NCBI GenBank assembly: GCA_002683195.1
Contig: NYSW01000109.1
Span: forward strand, 1 to 54,844
Source of the DNA: Phycisphaerae bacterium
Lineage (GTDB): Bacteria; Planctomycetota; Phycisphaerae; Phycisphaerales; SM1A02
Direction: 5' to 3'
DNA length: 54,844 nt
Part shown: positions 7,670 through 15,543 of the stretch, piece after piece
Layout: each line of letters begins with the position of its first letter
Position numbering within the stretch: the first letter of the stretch is position 1
Made by a program: the position numbers and the translations under genes
The notes under the pieces: model-generated
Told to the model about the DNA's origin: nothing
Seen by the model: only the letters and a program-made list of their open reading frames with translations
Databases searched by the model: none

Positions 7670-9426
7670 CGCAGCAGTCCTTCCATGAATTCGACCATGT
7701 CCGGGCCGGCGGACAGGACTCGAGATGCCCCGGCCTGAGTCAACGTCGGCCGCACCCCGGAACCCGGAGCGACTTCCGTGCCGACGGGAAGCACTCGTCC
7801 CGCGGGTACCCGCCGGGCGGCGGTGATGTCGTCGACGGTGTCGCCGAAGAACCATGCGTCCCTTGACCCGAGGGCATCGAGCGCCTTGATCAATCCGTCC
7901 GGAGCAGGCTTGAGCGGCGCATCCTCACGGGCGATCAGGACGTCGACCATGCGATCAAGTCCGGAACGCTCGAGGAACCAACGAGCTTCAACCGCGGGGC
8001 GACCCGTCACCACACCCACGGCTCGACCACCCGTGGCCTTCGAAAGACGGTCAACGTCCACGAAGCATCGTTCCCGATCCCGCAATCCCGATCGGGTCGG
8101 AGTGCCGAGATAGAAGCGCTGAAAACGATCGACGACCTCCTCCATGGTGATTTCAATCCCGGCCTCTCCGAGGATCCGCCAGGTCACCCTCCAATCGTCG
8201 TTGGCATCACCTTCCGCCTTGATGCGATCGATGTCCTGATTCTCGACCTCGACTCCGAATGCCGCGGCGGTCTGGATGATCGCCGTTCGATAGGAGTCGC
8301 TCACGTCCGCGAGAACTCCGTCGAGATCGAACAGAATCGCTTCCGGGTCGAGGACGGTTGAAATCGATCGGCGGAGTCTCGTGTTCTCGATCTCGCCGAC
8401 CGGAATGGTGATGCGAACACGATCCGCGAGCGTGGGTTCCTGAAAGCGACGGACCGCGACGTCGAGCCCGGAAAGACCATCGGCCAGCCATTCCGATCCA
8501 CCGGATCGCCGTGGATCCGACACCAGAAGAAAATTGGCATTCGATTCGCCGGAATCACATCCGAGGCGTTCGAGCAGGGTGGCGATCTCGCACCGATTGC
8601 GATTCACCCGCCGAACCCGATCGTCCACCTCCCGGTCCGAGGATTCGTCTTCGAGCACGGCACGAGCAGTCTCGATCGATGATGACGAGATGGGAAACGG
8701 ACCACCGGCGGATCGGATTCGTCCCGCCAGATCCGGGGCCGACTCCGTCCAACCGACCCGAAGTCCCGCCATTCCCCACGCTTTGCTCAAGGTCCGGACC
8801 AGCACCGTCTTCGGCATCCAGCGCAGGGAGGCCATGATGTCGTCCACCGTGGTTCCATCCGCTTCGCACCCGAACTCGACGTACGCAAGGTCGATCAGCA
8901 GCATCGGATCCGGCGCTGACGATCGAAGTGCCATCAACGAATCCAACGGGATGGACATCCCGGTCGGATTGTTCGGGGAGACCACCGCCATCAGGCTGCA
9001 TCCCGAAGATGCTTCCACGAAATCCGCGGTCGGAAAAGCACCCGTCATCCAGGAAACACTTCGAGTCTCGACCCCTCGGTTCCTTGCGAAGGCCTGGAAC
9101 ATCGTGAACGTGGGGTCCGCCAGCAGGACGGATGATCCCGGGCTCAGACACGCACCCATGATCCGGTCGATCGCATCATCGGCCCCCGCGGTGGCCACGA
9201 TCCGTGAGGGATCGACTCCCGAACGTCGAGCGATCGTGGCCTCCAGTCGTCTGGAATCCGGATAGCCGACGATGCCGGGGTCCGAACGACCGGTCTGGAG
9301 GGCCGGGAAGGCCTCGGCCCCCACGCACTCATTGCCGTCAAGCCGGAGCGTTTCGACCGGAACGATTTCCGGATCATCCGCAACGGACATGATTTCCGCC
9401 TTGAAACGTTCGCTGATGACGCTCAT
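7666..9426 (-). CDS. hisC: Histidinol-phosphate aminotransferase fused to a HAD phosphatase
   Basis: The 586-residue chain has two parts. Residues 1 to about 360 are a PLP-dependent HisC: LRLDGNECVG, SPNNPTGMS, and the PLP lysine (Lys215) in TLSKAWGMAGLRVGW. Residues about 362-586 are a HAD subfamily IA phosphatase with motif I LFDLDGVLADVSDSYR (Asp367 and Asp369), motif II VGVVTGRP, motif III Lys in APLKPAPDG and motif IV FFGDTVDDI. HisC makes histidinol phosphate, which a phosphatase must then dephosphorylate; no separate hisN or PHP phosphatase is visible here, so the HAD half probably supplies that step. The DGVLADVSDSYR sequence resembles a small HAD group I recall as HAD-SF-IA-hyp1. Four-base overlaps join it to hisG and hisB. 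HisC is firm; the HAD substrate is inferred from fusion and pathway logic. Confidence 0.92.
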   Translation of the reverse strand: MSVISERFKAEIMSVADDPEIVPVETLRLDGNECVGAEAFPALQTGRSDPGIVGYPDSRRLEATIARRSGVDPSRIVATAGADDAIDRIMGACLSPGSSVLLADPTFTMFQAFARNRGVETRSVSWMTGAFPTADFVEASSGCSLMAVVSPNNPTGMSIPLDSLMALRSSAPDPMLLIDLAYVEFGCEADGTTVDDIMASLRWMPKTVLVRTLSKAWGMAGLRVGWTESAPDLAGRIRSAGGPFPISSSSIETARAVLEDESSDREVDDRVRRVNRNRCEIATLLERLGCDSGESNANFLLVSDPRRSGGSEWLADGLSGLDVAVRRFQEPTLADRVRITIPVGEIENTRLRRSISTVLDPEAILFDLDGVLADVSDSYRTAIIQTAAAFGVEVENQDIDRIKAEGDANDDWRVTWRILGEAGIEITMEEVVDRFQRFYLGTPTRSGLRDRERCFVDVDRLSKATGGRAVGVVTGRPAVEARWFLERSGLDRMVDVLIAREDAPLKPAPDGLIKALDALGSRDAWFFGDTVDDITAARRVPAGRVLPVGTEVAPGSGVRPTLTQAGASRVLSAGPDMVEFMEGLLR

Positions 9427-10358
9427 GGGAACACCTGGCGGGCTTCGCCCACCACGAGATCCGTACCGCCGGCCATTCGAATCTTCCCGATCAGTTTCGG
9501 GAAGTCACCTCGAGGAACCGCGGCCCGCACGGCGAAACCATCACGAGCAAGGGGAGACACGGTGGGTCGCCGCATGCAGGGAAGAATGCCGAGAACCTCA
9601 TCCAGTCGATCCGAGGGAACGTTGAGTTCGAGCAGATATCGGGAGCGAGCCTCAAGGACCGATGCCACCAATTCGACGATCCGATCGATGACGATCCGAC
9701 GATTCGGACAGGAGGCCGCCTCCAGGGAGGCGTAAAGACGGGTCGACGATCGAGCGATCACATCGATGATTCGTAGTCCGTTGGCCGCGAGGGTGGCGCC
9801 CGACTGAACCAGATCGACCACCACATCGGCGTCCTCCGGCGGCAGGACTTCCGTGGCGCCCCAACTCTGAACCAGGGTGAAGTCAAGACCGCGACGCTCC
9901 GCCCATTCCGCGGCGACCCGCGGCATCTCACTCGCGATACGGAGTTGGACGCCGGGCTCGATTCGAATCCCGCTGGGAGCGGCAGCCACGATCCTCACCG
10001 GGTCCAGACCGGTATCGAGGAGTTCCACGACGTCGTCGGCCAGATCAAGCTCTTCCACCCAGTCCGCCCCTCCGAAGCCGAGGTCGCGGGTGCCGGCGGC
10101 GAGCATCGAAACGATGGCCTGGGGCTTGAGTCGTTTGGCTTCGACCCCGGGAAAACCCGAGATGGTCGGTCGGTATCCACGTTGATCGGCATTCACCTCG
10201 AGACCGGCATCTGCGAGAAGTCGGTCGACTTCCACCTGCATGCGGCCTTTGGGGAGTGCGAAGCGGAGGGTGTCGAGGTCGATGGTGGTCTCGCCCGACG
10301 CACCCGGATCGGCATCGGTCGAAGTGGTCGTGGAAACGGTCGGTGTGATGGTGGGCAT
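9423..10358 (-). CDS. hisG: ATP phosphoribosyltransferase, long form
   Basis: First committed enzyme of histidine synthesis, condensing ATP and PRPP. The 311-residue length and a C-terminal region of about 75 residues (from about 235: SRYLLELNVPSDRLDEVL, ending KIRMAGGTDLVVGE) mark the long form with an ACT-like regulatory domain, which in this family mediates histidine feedback inhibition without HisZ. The catalytic core begins LRFALPKGRM at about 31 and contains the PRPP loop region DVVVDLVQSGATL. A Thr/Ser-rich stretch of about 27 residues precedes the core. The ATG at 10358 has AGGA seven bases upstream. It is the first structural gene behind the proposed attenuator at 10414-10558. Confidence 0.95.
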   Translation of the reverse strand: MPTITPTVSTTTSTDADPGASGETTIDLDTLRFALPKGRMQVEVDRLLADAGLEVNADQRGYRPTISGFPGVEAKRLKPQAIVSMLAAGTRDLGFGGADWVEELDLADDVVELLDTGLDPVRIVAAAPSGIRIEPGVQLRIASEMPRVAAEWAERRGLDFTLVQSWGATEVLPPEDADVVVDLVQSGATLAANGLRIIDVIARSSTRLYASLEAASCPNRRIVIDRIVELVASVLEARSRYLLELNVPSDRLDEVLGILPCMRRPTVSPLARDGFAVRAAVPRGDFPKLIGKIRMAGGTDLVVGEARQVFP

Positions 10359-10413
10359 GATCGGTCCTGGAAGGAGACCGGCCCGATCGCGGCGTGCGGG
10401 ATCACCGTGGATC

Positions 10414-10449
10414 CCAAAAGAAGAACAACGCCGGCGTGCGGGCCGGCGT
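10414..10449 (-). terminator. Intrinsic terminator, proposed his attenuator hairpin
   Basis: On the minus strand a perfect 8-bp stem (ACGCCGGC / GCCGGCGT, six-base loop; positions 10449-10442 and 10435-10428) is followed by a T-rich tail, TGTTCTTCTTTT. It sits between the His-rich leader ORF and hisG, about 70 bases before the hisG ATG. The 5' arm can instead pair with GCCGGTG at 10497-10491, at the end of the leader ORF. It could also end transcripts from the transporter gene upstream. Confidence 0.75.
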
Positions 10450-10489
10450 CGAGTCGTTCAGGTCGTGGAAGTCGCGACTTTGAAACGCA

Positions 10490-10558
10490 TCACCGGCGAA
10501 CACGGCCATGAAGGCCGTGGGGTCGATGATGCGAATGGATGGAGGTCGCGGAGCTCAT
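10490..10558 (-). CDS. hisL: Histidine-rich leader peptide of the his operon
   Basis: A 22-codon ORF, too short for standard ORF calling, lies between the transporter gene and hisG. Five of ten consecutive codons are His: residues 8-17 read HSHHRPHGLH, encoded CAT TCG CAT CAT CGA CCC CAC GGC CTT CAT. An in-frame ATG four codons upstream (10570) has GAGGT just before it and may be the real start. A perfect 7-bp hairpin (10519-10513 with 10507-10501) covers the last two His codons. The last codons and stop contain GCCGGTG, which can pair with the 5' arm of the following terminator. Known His attenuators work this way: a ribosome stalled on His codons frees the antiterminator strand, while a ribosome at the stop codon blocks it. 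The sequence is directly visible; the function is inferred. Confidence 0.72.
   Translation of the reverse strand: MSSATSIHSHHRPHGLHGRVRR
10501..10519 (-). promoter_or_regulatory. Leader hairpin over the last His codons (1:2 stem)
   Basis: CACGGCC and GGCCGTG form a perfect 7-bp stem with a five-base loop on the minus strand. The 5' arm includes His codon 14 and the loop includes His codon 17 of the leader ORF. This is where region 1:2 of a ribosome-mediated attenuator would be expected. Assignment is by hand pairing. Confidence 0.6.
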
Positions 10559-10628
10559 GGAGGGGACCATAGACCTCGGTGGGAGGCGAATCAACCATCA
10601 ACGGTCGAATCGGAATCAAGCGGGGTGT

Positions 10629-12164
10629 TCACCCACCAGATCCGGATACCGCGGTGAACGTTTCCAACTCGATGGTTTCATCGCTCCCGGCGGATCCGTT
10701 GGAAACCAGCAGGAAGGTGATCGTGGAGATGATCGCCACCCCGATGAGGTTGAGAACCAGACCTTCCCTCGCCATGCGACGAATCGGAATCTCCTCGGTT
10801 CCGTAGACCGCGGCGTTGGGGGCGGTCGCCACCGGGAGCATGAAGGCACAGCTCGCACTCATTGCTGCCGGCGCCATCAAGATGACCGGGTCGACTCCGA
10901 TCGCCAATGCCGTGGCTCCCAGGATCGGCATCATGAGCGCCGTGAGTGCCGTGTTGCTGGTGACTTCGGTCAAAAACGTCATGAAGAGGCAGGTGAGCAG
11001 CACCATGAGTGGAATCGAGATGCCACCAAGAAATCCTTCCAGGCCGCCGGCGACCACATCACCCAGACCGGTCGATCCGAAAGCCTTCGCCAGAGCGATT
11101 CCACCACCGAAGAGCAACAGGACTCCCCAGGGAATCGTTCGAGCGTGAGGCCAGTCCAGAAGACGTCCTCCGTCGCCGTCGGGAATGGCGAAGAGGGCCA
11201 CCGCGACGATCGCGGCCACGGTTGCCGGACCACTCATGGTCGCGTTGATCGCACCATCGGTCAGGTAGAAGACCATTCCCGCCCAACCACCCAGCTTCTC
11301 ACGGCCCACCGACTCCGCCCACTCCAACGGGAGGGCCGGATATTTCTGAAAGATCCAAAGCGCCGCCGCGATTGAAAACATGATCAGAACCCCGACCTGA
11401 CCCCGAGTCCAGGGCTCCCCAGCAGGAAGATCGAAGGTCGTCTCCCCCTTCAAGCCTCGAACCAGCCAGAACCAGGCGATTGGTACGAAGATCAAGACCA
11501 CTGGAACCCCGATCTTCATCCACTCGAGGAATCCAAACTCCCCCGACCTTTGATCGAGACTGTCGAAAGCCCCCATGAAGATGATGTTCGGAGGAGTTCC
11601 GATCGGCGTTCCAATACCGCCGATGTTCGCGGCGTAGGCGATACCCAGAAGCAGAGGAACCGCCAGGCGTCGATCGCTCGCGCCGCTGATCACCGCCAGC
11701 GCGACCGGCAGCATCATCAACGTGGTCGCCGTGTTTGAAATCCACATCGACAACGCCGCCGTCGCGATCATGAACGCGAAGATCACGCTTCTTGGTCCTC
11801 GGCCAAAGATCCGGGAGACACCGTTCACCACTCCGATCGCGACTTTTCGATGCGCGCCCGTGCACTCCATCGCCCGGCTCAACATGAAGCCGCACATGAG
11901 AAGAAGGATCAGTTTGTCACCGTATGCCTGCGCCACGGGCACCCGATCCATGACCCCGAACAGAGGGAGCACCCCCAGAGGTATGAGACTCGTGGCCGCG
12001 ACCGGAACCGGCTCCGTGACCCACCAGATCGCGCACCAGGTCGTCACACCGGCGAGGATCGCCTGCGGGACCTCGAGTCCCCAGAAACCGAGGATCAGGG
12101 AAAGGCACACGCACGAAAAAGGACCGGCCACCAGAGCGATGTTTCGGAATCTCTGACCACTCAT
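10629..12164 (-). CDS. SLC13/DASS-type sodium:anion symporter
   Basis: A polytopic membrane protein of 511 residues that fits the divalent anion:sodium symporter family, which carries dicarboxylates, sulfate or similar anions. The two inverted-repeat hairpins each carry the family SNT signature, WISNTATTLMMLP (about 142-154) and VTSNTALTALMMP, each followed later by a substrate-site proline loop, GTPIGTPPN and ATAPNAAVYG. About eleven to twelve hydrophobic segments are visible. Its ATG overlaps the SGNH esterase stop by four bases, so the two are co-transcribed; an esterase releasing an acid that the transporter imports is a possible but unproven link. The substrate cannot be assigned. A terminator-like hairpin lies between this gene and hisG. 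Confidence 0.87.
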   Translation of the reverse strand: MSGQRFRNIALVAGPFSCVCLSLILGFWGLEVPQAILAGVTTWCAIWWVTEPVPVAATSLIPLGVLPLFGVMDRVPVAQAYGDKLILLLMCGFMLSRAMECTGAHRKVAIGVVNGVSRIFGRGPRSVIFAFMIATAALSMWISNTATTLMMLPVALAVISGASDRRLAVPLLLGIAYAANIGGIGTPIGTPPNIIFMGAFDSLDQRSGEFGFLEWMKIGVPVVLIFVPIAWFWLVRGLKGETTFDLPAGEPWTRGQVGVLIMFSIAAALWIFQKYPALPLEWAESVGREKLGGWAGMVFYLTDGAINATMSGPATVAAIVAVALFAIPDGDGGRLLDWPHARTIPWGVLLLFGGGIALAKAFGSTGLGDVVAGGLEGFLGGISIPLMVLLTCLFMTFLTEVTSNTALTALMMPILGATALAIGVDPVILMAPAAMSASCAFMLPVATAPNAAVYGTEEIPIRRMAREGLVLNLIGVAIISTITFLLVSNGSAGSDETIELETFTAVSGSGG

Positions 12165-13273
12165 CCTTGTTCCTTCTCAAGCTGCAGCGCGGAACGAAGC
12201 GCTGGTTCCAGGGCATCCGCCTGTCTCATGAATCCGAGATCCGTGGGATGGGATCCATCGACGGTCGCCTCGCCGTCGTCACCTAGCAACGTGTCTCCGG
12301 AAACATAAAGAAGATTTTCCACCCCATCCTCCAAAAGAGATTCGTACGCCTTTCGAAACGCCTCGCGGTTCTCCCGGTTTCGTTTCGCCCGCTTCGGCGA
12401 AAAGAACGCATCGGCGTAGGTTCGATCCTCGACCAGAACGATCGGAACCTCCGGATGTGCCGAGCGGATCTGTCGAACCATGGGGACCGTTCTGGCGGCG
12501 GTCGCCGCGCCATCGAGATTGGGGAGGCAGTCGAGCACGAAGATCGATGCGTCTATTTCGACGAGGAATCGACCGACTTCCGGTTCAAGTCGTCCGTTTC
12601 CGCTGAATCCGAGATTCACCACCGGGTGATCCAGTCGTCGCCCGAGAATCGCCACATGAGTCATTCCCGGTCGAGATGCACACGCCCCATGGGTGATCGA
12701 GGTGCCATAGAAGACGATGGGCTTCCCACGGTCCGGAAGAGCCTCCAGTTCAGATCCTGAATCGACACCGATCTCGACCGAATCGACACCGTTGTACAGA
12801 GGCAGGTACAGCATCCAATCGCGTGAGGCGACGGGAAGATCCTGCACCAGGGTCACGGTGTTCTCGATCGCTTCAGGTCGACCGCAACCCGCCCATCTCC
12901 AGCCATCGTCGGTCCGTCCATAGAGGTCAACTCCACTCACCCCGGTCGCTGGCATGTGGGGCATCGCGAGATCACCACTTCGAAGCCGCCAGCGGACGGA
13001 TACCGACGGAGAATCGGTCTTGAAGCGAATCGTGATTCCTGCGCCGTGCCGCGAGAGATTCCAGACCGGACCCCGAACCACCCCTTCAGCTTCAGCCGGA
13101 AGCCGGTCCCAGGTGGAATTTCGATCTTCAAAGGCACGCCCTTCCACTTGAAGGGTGTCCGCGTCGATCCAGTCGAGATCCGCCCCCAAGGACTGGGAGG
13201 CGGTCAGGATGAGAATCATGAATGAGGCCAACCCGCCAAGGAAGGCCGTACGAGCTGCAGAGATTCGATTCAT
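12161..13273 (-). CDS. Secreted SGNH/GDSL-type esterase with N-terminal GxDLY domain
   Basis: A 370-residue protein with a signal peptide (hydrophobic run about 10-30). Residues about 40-175 contain GVSGVDLYGR, the mark of the GxDLY beta-domain that precedes one SGNH group. The catalytic domain follows from about 185: block I VFYGTSITHGA with nucleophile Ser192, Gly block GFSGNGRLE, Asn block LDCLPNLDG, and the Asp/His block VDGSHPTDLGF. The family removes acyl groups, often from carbohydrates. It heads a two-gene unit with the anion transporter, overlapping by four bases. The start is supported by TAGGGT six bases upstream of the ATG. The natural ester is unknown. Confidence 0.85.
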   Translation of the reverse strand: MNRISAARTAFLGGLASFMILILTASQSLGADLDWIDADTLQVEGRAFEDRNSTWDRLPAEAEGVVRGPVWNLSRHGAGITIRFKTDSPSVSVRWRLRSGDLAMPHMPATGVSGVDLYGRTDDGWRWAGCGRPEAIENTVTLVQDLPVASRDWMLYLPLYNGVDSVEIGVDSGSELEALPDRGKPIVFYGTSITHGACASRPGMTHVAILGRRLDHPVVNLGFSGNGRLEPEVGRFLVEIDASIFVLDCLPNLDGAATAARTVPMVRQIRSAHPEVPIVLVEDRTYADAFFSPKRAKRNRENREAFRKAYESLLEDGVENLLYVSGDTLLGDDGEATVDGSHPTDLGFMRQADALEPALRSALQLEKEQG

Positions 13274-13279
13274 GAAAAC

Positions 13280-13285
13280 ACCCTA
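13280..13285 (-). promoter_or_regulatory. TANNNT box (TAGGGT) six bases before the SGNH esterase ATG
   Basis: TAGGGT then GTTTTC then ATG on the minus strand. The spacing is that of a -10 box for leaderless transcription. It faces the equivalent box of the divergent porin gene about 40 bases away. Confidence 0.4.
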
Positions 13286-13326
13286 CCGCGTGCCCTTCCG
13301 AGCGTGGTCATGTGTGGTCCAGCGAG

Positions 13327-13332
13327 TAGATT
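13327..13332 (+). promoter_or_regulatory. TANNNT box (TAGATT) six bases before the porin ATG
   Basis: TAGATT then CCAGAC then ATG. It is a good -10 match placed so that transcription would begin at about the start codon. A weak TGGTCA lies 16 bases upstream. Confidence 0.45.
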
Positions 13333-13338
13333 CCAGAC

Positions 13339-14652
13339 ATGCTTATCCAGTCCATCCTCACCGGATTCATCCTGTCGACCCTTCAACCGGCCCCTGAGCA
13401 TCCCGTCGATCGCTCGGATCTCGTGGCGAAGGAAATCGAAGAGCTCCGAAGCGCCATTGACGCGCACCGACGGAATCGGCTTGATGCGACCAGCATCACC
13501 GACCTCGAACGACGACAGGACATCCAGGCATTGGTGATCGACGTCCTCGACGACGCGTCAGGGCGAACCAGCTTCGCCGGCGACGATGCCGATCGAACCT
13601 GGAATCAACTTTCGAGTGCATCCGGAGACTTCACCCTCACCATGGGGGTCTTCACGCAGTTCGACTGGGCCCTCAACGCCCGGCCGGGCGAATCGAGGGA
13701 GTACGGATCTGAATTGCAGAACGTGTTTCTGGATTTTCAGGGCACCTTGATCGACCCGAGTTGGAGTTACTGGATTCGGATGACCTACGGCCCGGATGGT
13801 CCTTTCAACAGTGGCGAGCAGTATGCATTCATTCAACGGGATCTCGATGACGGCTGGTCCGTTCAGGCCGGTCTCCTGACGCCCTATTTTTCATATGAAC
13901 AGGCGATCGACTCCGTCGACCAAGTCGGAGTCAACGTGTCCTTCATCGCCGGACAATTCGATCCCGAATCGTCCGAAGGCCTTTCGGTGAACTGGCAGGG
14001 TGATGACCTTCGGAGCTGGGTCGCCGTCTGCAACGGATTCAGTCCGTCGGATGCCTCCCCGCTGGAGAACCAACGAACCGCGGCCATCGGCCGAGTCGAG
14101 TGGAAGCTCTTCGGCGACTGGGATGACCTTTACCTTCCCAATGCCTTTCCGGGCATGGTGGAACCCGGCCTGCTTTTCGGTGTCGGTGCCAGCTACGGCG
14201 ACGGAACCGCGCGGCCCGAAGGAAGCCCCCCGGAAAGCGGGGTCGATATCCGTCTGACCAGCGACGTCGTCTGGCAACGACCCGGTGCCAGCCTGCTTGC
14301 CAGTGTCAGTTGGCAGGACGCATCCGAACAGATTCCCTCGGGCGGACTTCGACTTGCATCGATGATCCAGGGTGCATTCTGGCCCGATGCCGAAAAGGGC
14401 GGGAAAGCCCACTGGATGTTGTACGCCCGAGGCGAGTGGGGGTCGGTTCCGGATGAAGAGGTTTCCGAACTCGGAGTGGCGACACTGGGTTCGAGCTGGT
14501 TCTCGAGTGAACACCGCAACATCCGATGGTCGATCGAACTTCTCCGGGTCTGGGGTGACACCACGCGATGGAAGATCGACGGCAACCCGGGATTCCTCTC
14601 CAGCGACGGTCCGCAGTCCATCATCCGGAGCCAGGTGCAGATCGCCTTCTAG
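13339..14652 (+). CDS. Porin-like outer-membrane beta-barrel protein
   Basis: A 437-residue protein with a short hydrophobic N-terminus (possible signal peptide, residues 1-15), then a charged helical stretch rich in Asp/Arg/Glu (about 20-70). From about 90 onward it alternates hydrophobic and polar residues as in transmembrane beta strands, for example FTLTMGVFTQFDWAL and YWIRMTYG. It ends in the aromatic-terminated strand SQVQIAF, a usual outer-membrane barrel C-terminus. The layout resembles phosphate-selective-porin-like proteins of planctomycetes, but substrate selectivity is not visible. Its TAG stop shares a CTAG with the stop of the convergent dsbB-like gene. The barrel call is good; the exact family is tentative. 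Confidence 0.65.
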   Translation: MLIQSILTGFILSTLQPAPEHPVDRSDLVAKEIEELRSAIDAHRRNRLDATSITDLERRQDIQALVIDVLDDASGRTSFAGDDADRTWNQLSSASGDFTLTMGVFTQFDWALNARPGESREYGSELQNVFLDFQGTLIDPSWSYWIRMTYGPDGPFNSGEQYAFIQRDLDDGWSVQAGLLTPYFSYEQAIDSVDQVGVNVSFIAGQFDPESSEGLSVNWQGDDLRSWVAVCNGFSPSDASPLENQRTAAIGRVEWKLFGDWDDLYLPNAFPGMVEPGLLFGVGASYGDGTARPEGSPPESGVDIRLTSDVVWQRPGASLLASVSWQDASEQIPSGGLRLASMIQGAFWPDAEKGGKAHWMLYARGEWGSVPDEEVSELGVATLGSSWFSSEHRNIRWSIELLRVWGDTTRWKIDGNPGFLSSDGPQSIIRSQVQIAF

Positions 14653-15302
14653 CTCGGATTTGCTTCGGTGCCGTCGAGGGCTTTGATTCCGTCGATCAAC
14701 TGGTACGACGTCGGGGAATCGGGAAGGTACAGATTGAATCCGGACTCGATGAACGTGGTCACCACGTTCGCGAGAATCACCGCGATGAAACCGACCAGCA
14801 CGATCTTCGTCGGAATCGGCATCCTGCCGGCCCGCTTGGCCATCTGAAGGCGGGGTGTGAACACCAGGGTGAGGCCGCAGACCGCCAGCACCACTGCGAA
14901 GACCACCATCGCCCAGGTATAGAGATGCATTCCCATCACGGCGCTTCCGTAACCGGGATCACCGGGAAGAATATGAAGAAGGACCTGACGGGACGAGATG
15001 AACAGACCGAGAACGGCGCCGAGGATGGAGGTCCCGTAGGCGACGGTCAGGACGTTGTGATCATGCGAACGACTGGAGTGGATCGAACCCAGCATGTAGG
15101 CCGGACCCATCGCCGCGAGCATCATCGCCATCCGCTGCAGAATGCAGAGCGGACAGGGAAACTCCTGCATGGCGAACTGCACGTAGTAGGCACCTAGCAA
15201 GACGCCGGTGATGCCCGCCACCTCGATGTGCAGCAGTATCCACTGCAGTGGTGCCAGATTTCCATCGGTGACTTCGCTGGTCGTCTCTTGTTCATGGTTC
15301 AT
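14649..15302 (-). CDS. DsbB-family disulfide bond formation protein
   Basis: DsbB passes electrons from a periplasmic oxidant such as DsbA to quinone. This 217-residue protein has four to five hydrophobic segments and the family motif FPCPLCILQR with the first redox pair at Cys50 and Cys53. The second periplasmic loop (about residues 100-125), which in E. coli DsbB holds another Cys pair, contains no Cys here. It may therefore belong to a divergent DsbB group with a different relay. The stop shares CTAG with the porin stop. A GGGAG element precedes the ATG, and a DUF5993-like small membrane gene lies 28 bases upstream on the same strand. Confidence 0.85.
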   Translation of the reverse strand: MNHEQETTSEVTDGNLAPLQWILLHIEVAGITGVLLGAYYVQFAMQEFPCPLCILQRMAMMLAAMGPAYMLGSIHSSRSHDHNVLTVAYGTSILGAVLGLFISSRQVLLHILPGDPGYGSAVMGMHLYTWAMVVFAVVLAVCGLTLVFTPRLQMAKRAGRMPIPTKIVLVGFIAVILANVVTTFIESGFNLYLPDSPTSYQLIDGIKALDGTEANPS

Positions 15303-15330
15303 GGAAGATCTCCCGTCAGGGTTTTCAGAA

Positions 15331-15489
15331 TCAGAACGAGAGGCCGAGCTTCTCGGTCACGTGATGGGCGAAAAGCATGGCAACCGCCACGATCGAGACC
15401 AGATGCAGAATGATCAGCAACCGACGATTCCCCCGCATGGCGGTGAGTATGGTCGCAAGGATGAGAATGAAGATGCCTGTGGCGATCAT
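15331..15489 (-). CDS. DUF5993-like small membrane protein next to dsbB
   Basis: A 52-codon ORF below usual size cut-offs. It has two hydrophobic segments (about residues 3-17 and 24-41) separated by the basic turn MRGNRR, and ends AHHVTEKLGLSF. I recall small DUF5993 proteins beside dsbB genes with this topology and a C-terminal HH-x-T-x-x-L-x-LSF pattern. The role is unknown; co-transcription with the DsbB-like gene (28-base gap) suggests a partner in membrane thiol oxidation. The purine-rich stretch GGAAGAAAAAGAC precedes the ATG. The gene is supported by topology, conserved ending and context; family membership is from memory. Confidence 0.75.
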   Translation of the reverse strand: MIATGIFILILATILTAMRGNRRLLIILHLVSIVAVAMLFAHHVTEKLGLSF

Positions 15490-15543
15490 GTCTTTTTCTT
15501 CCGGATGGGTCTTCGTGGAACCGAGAAACCTGAGTGAATCGAA

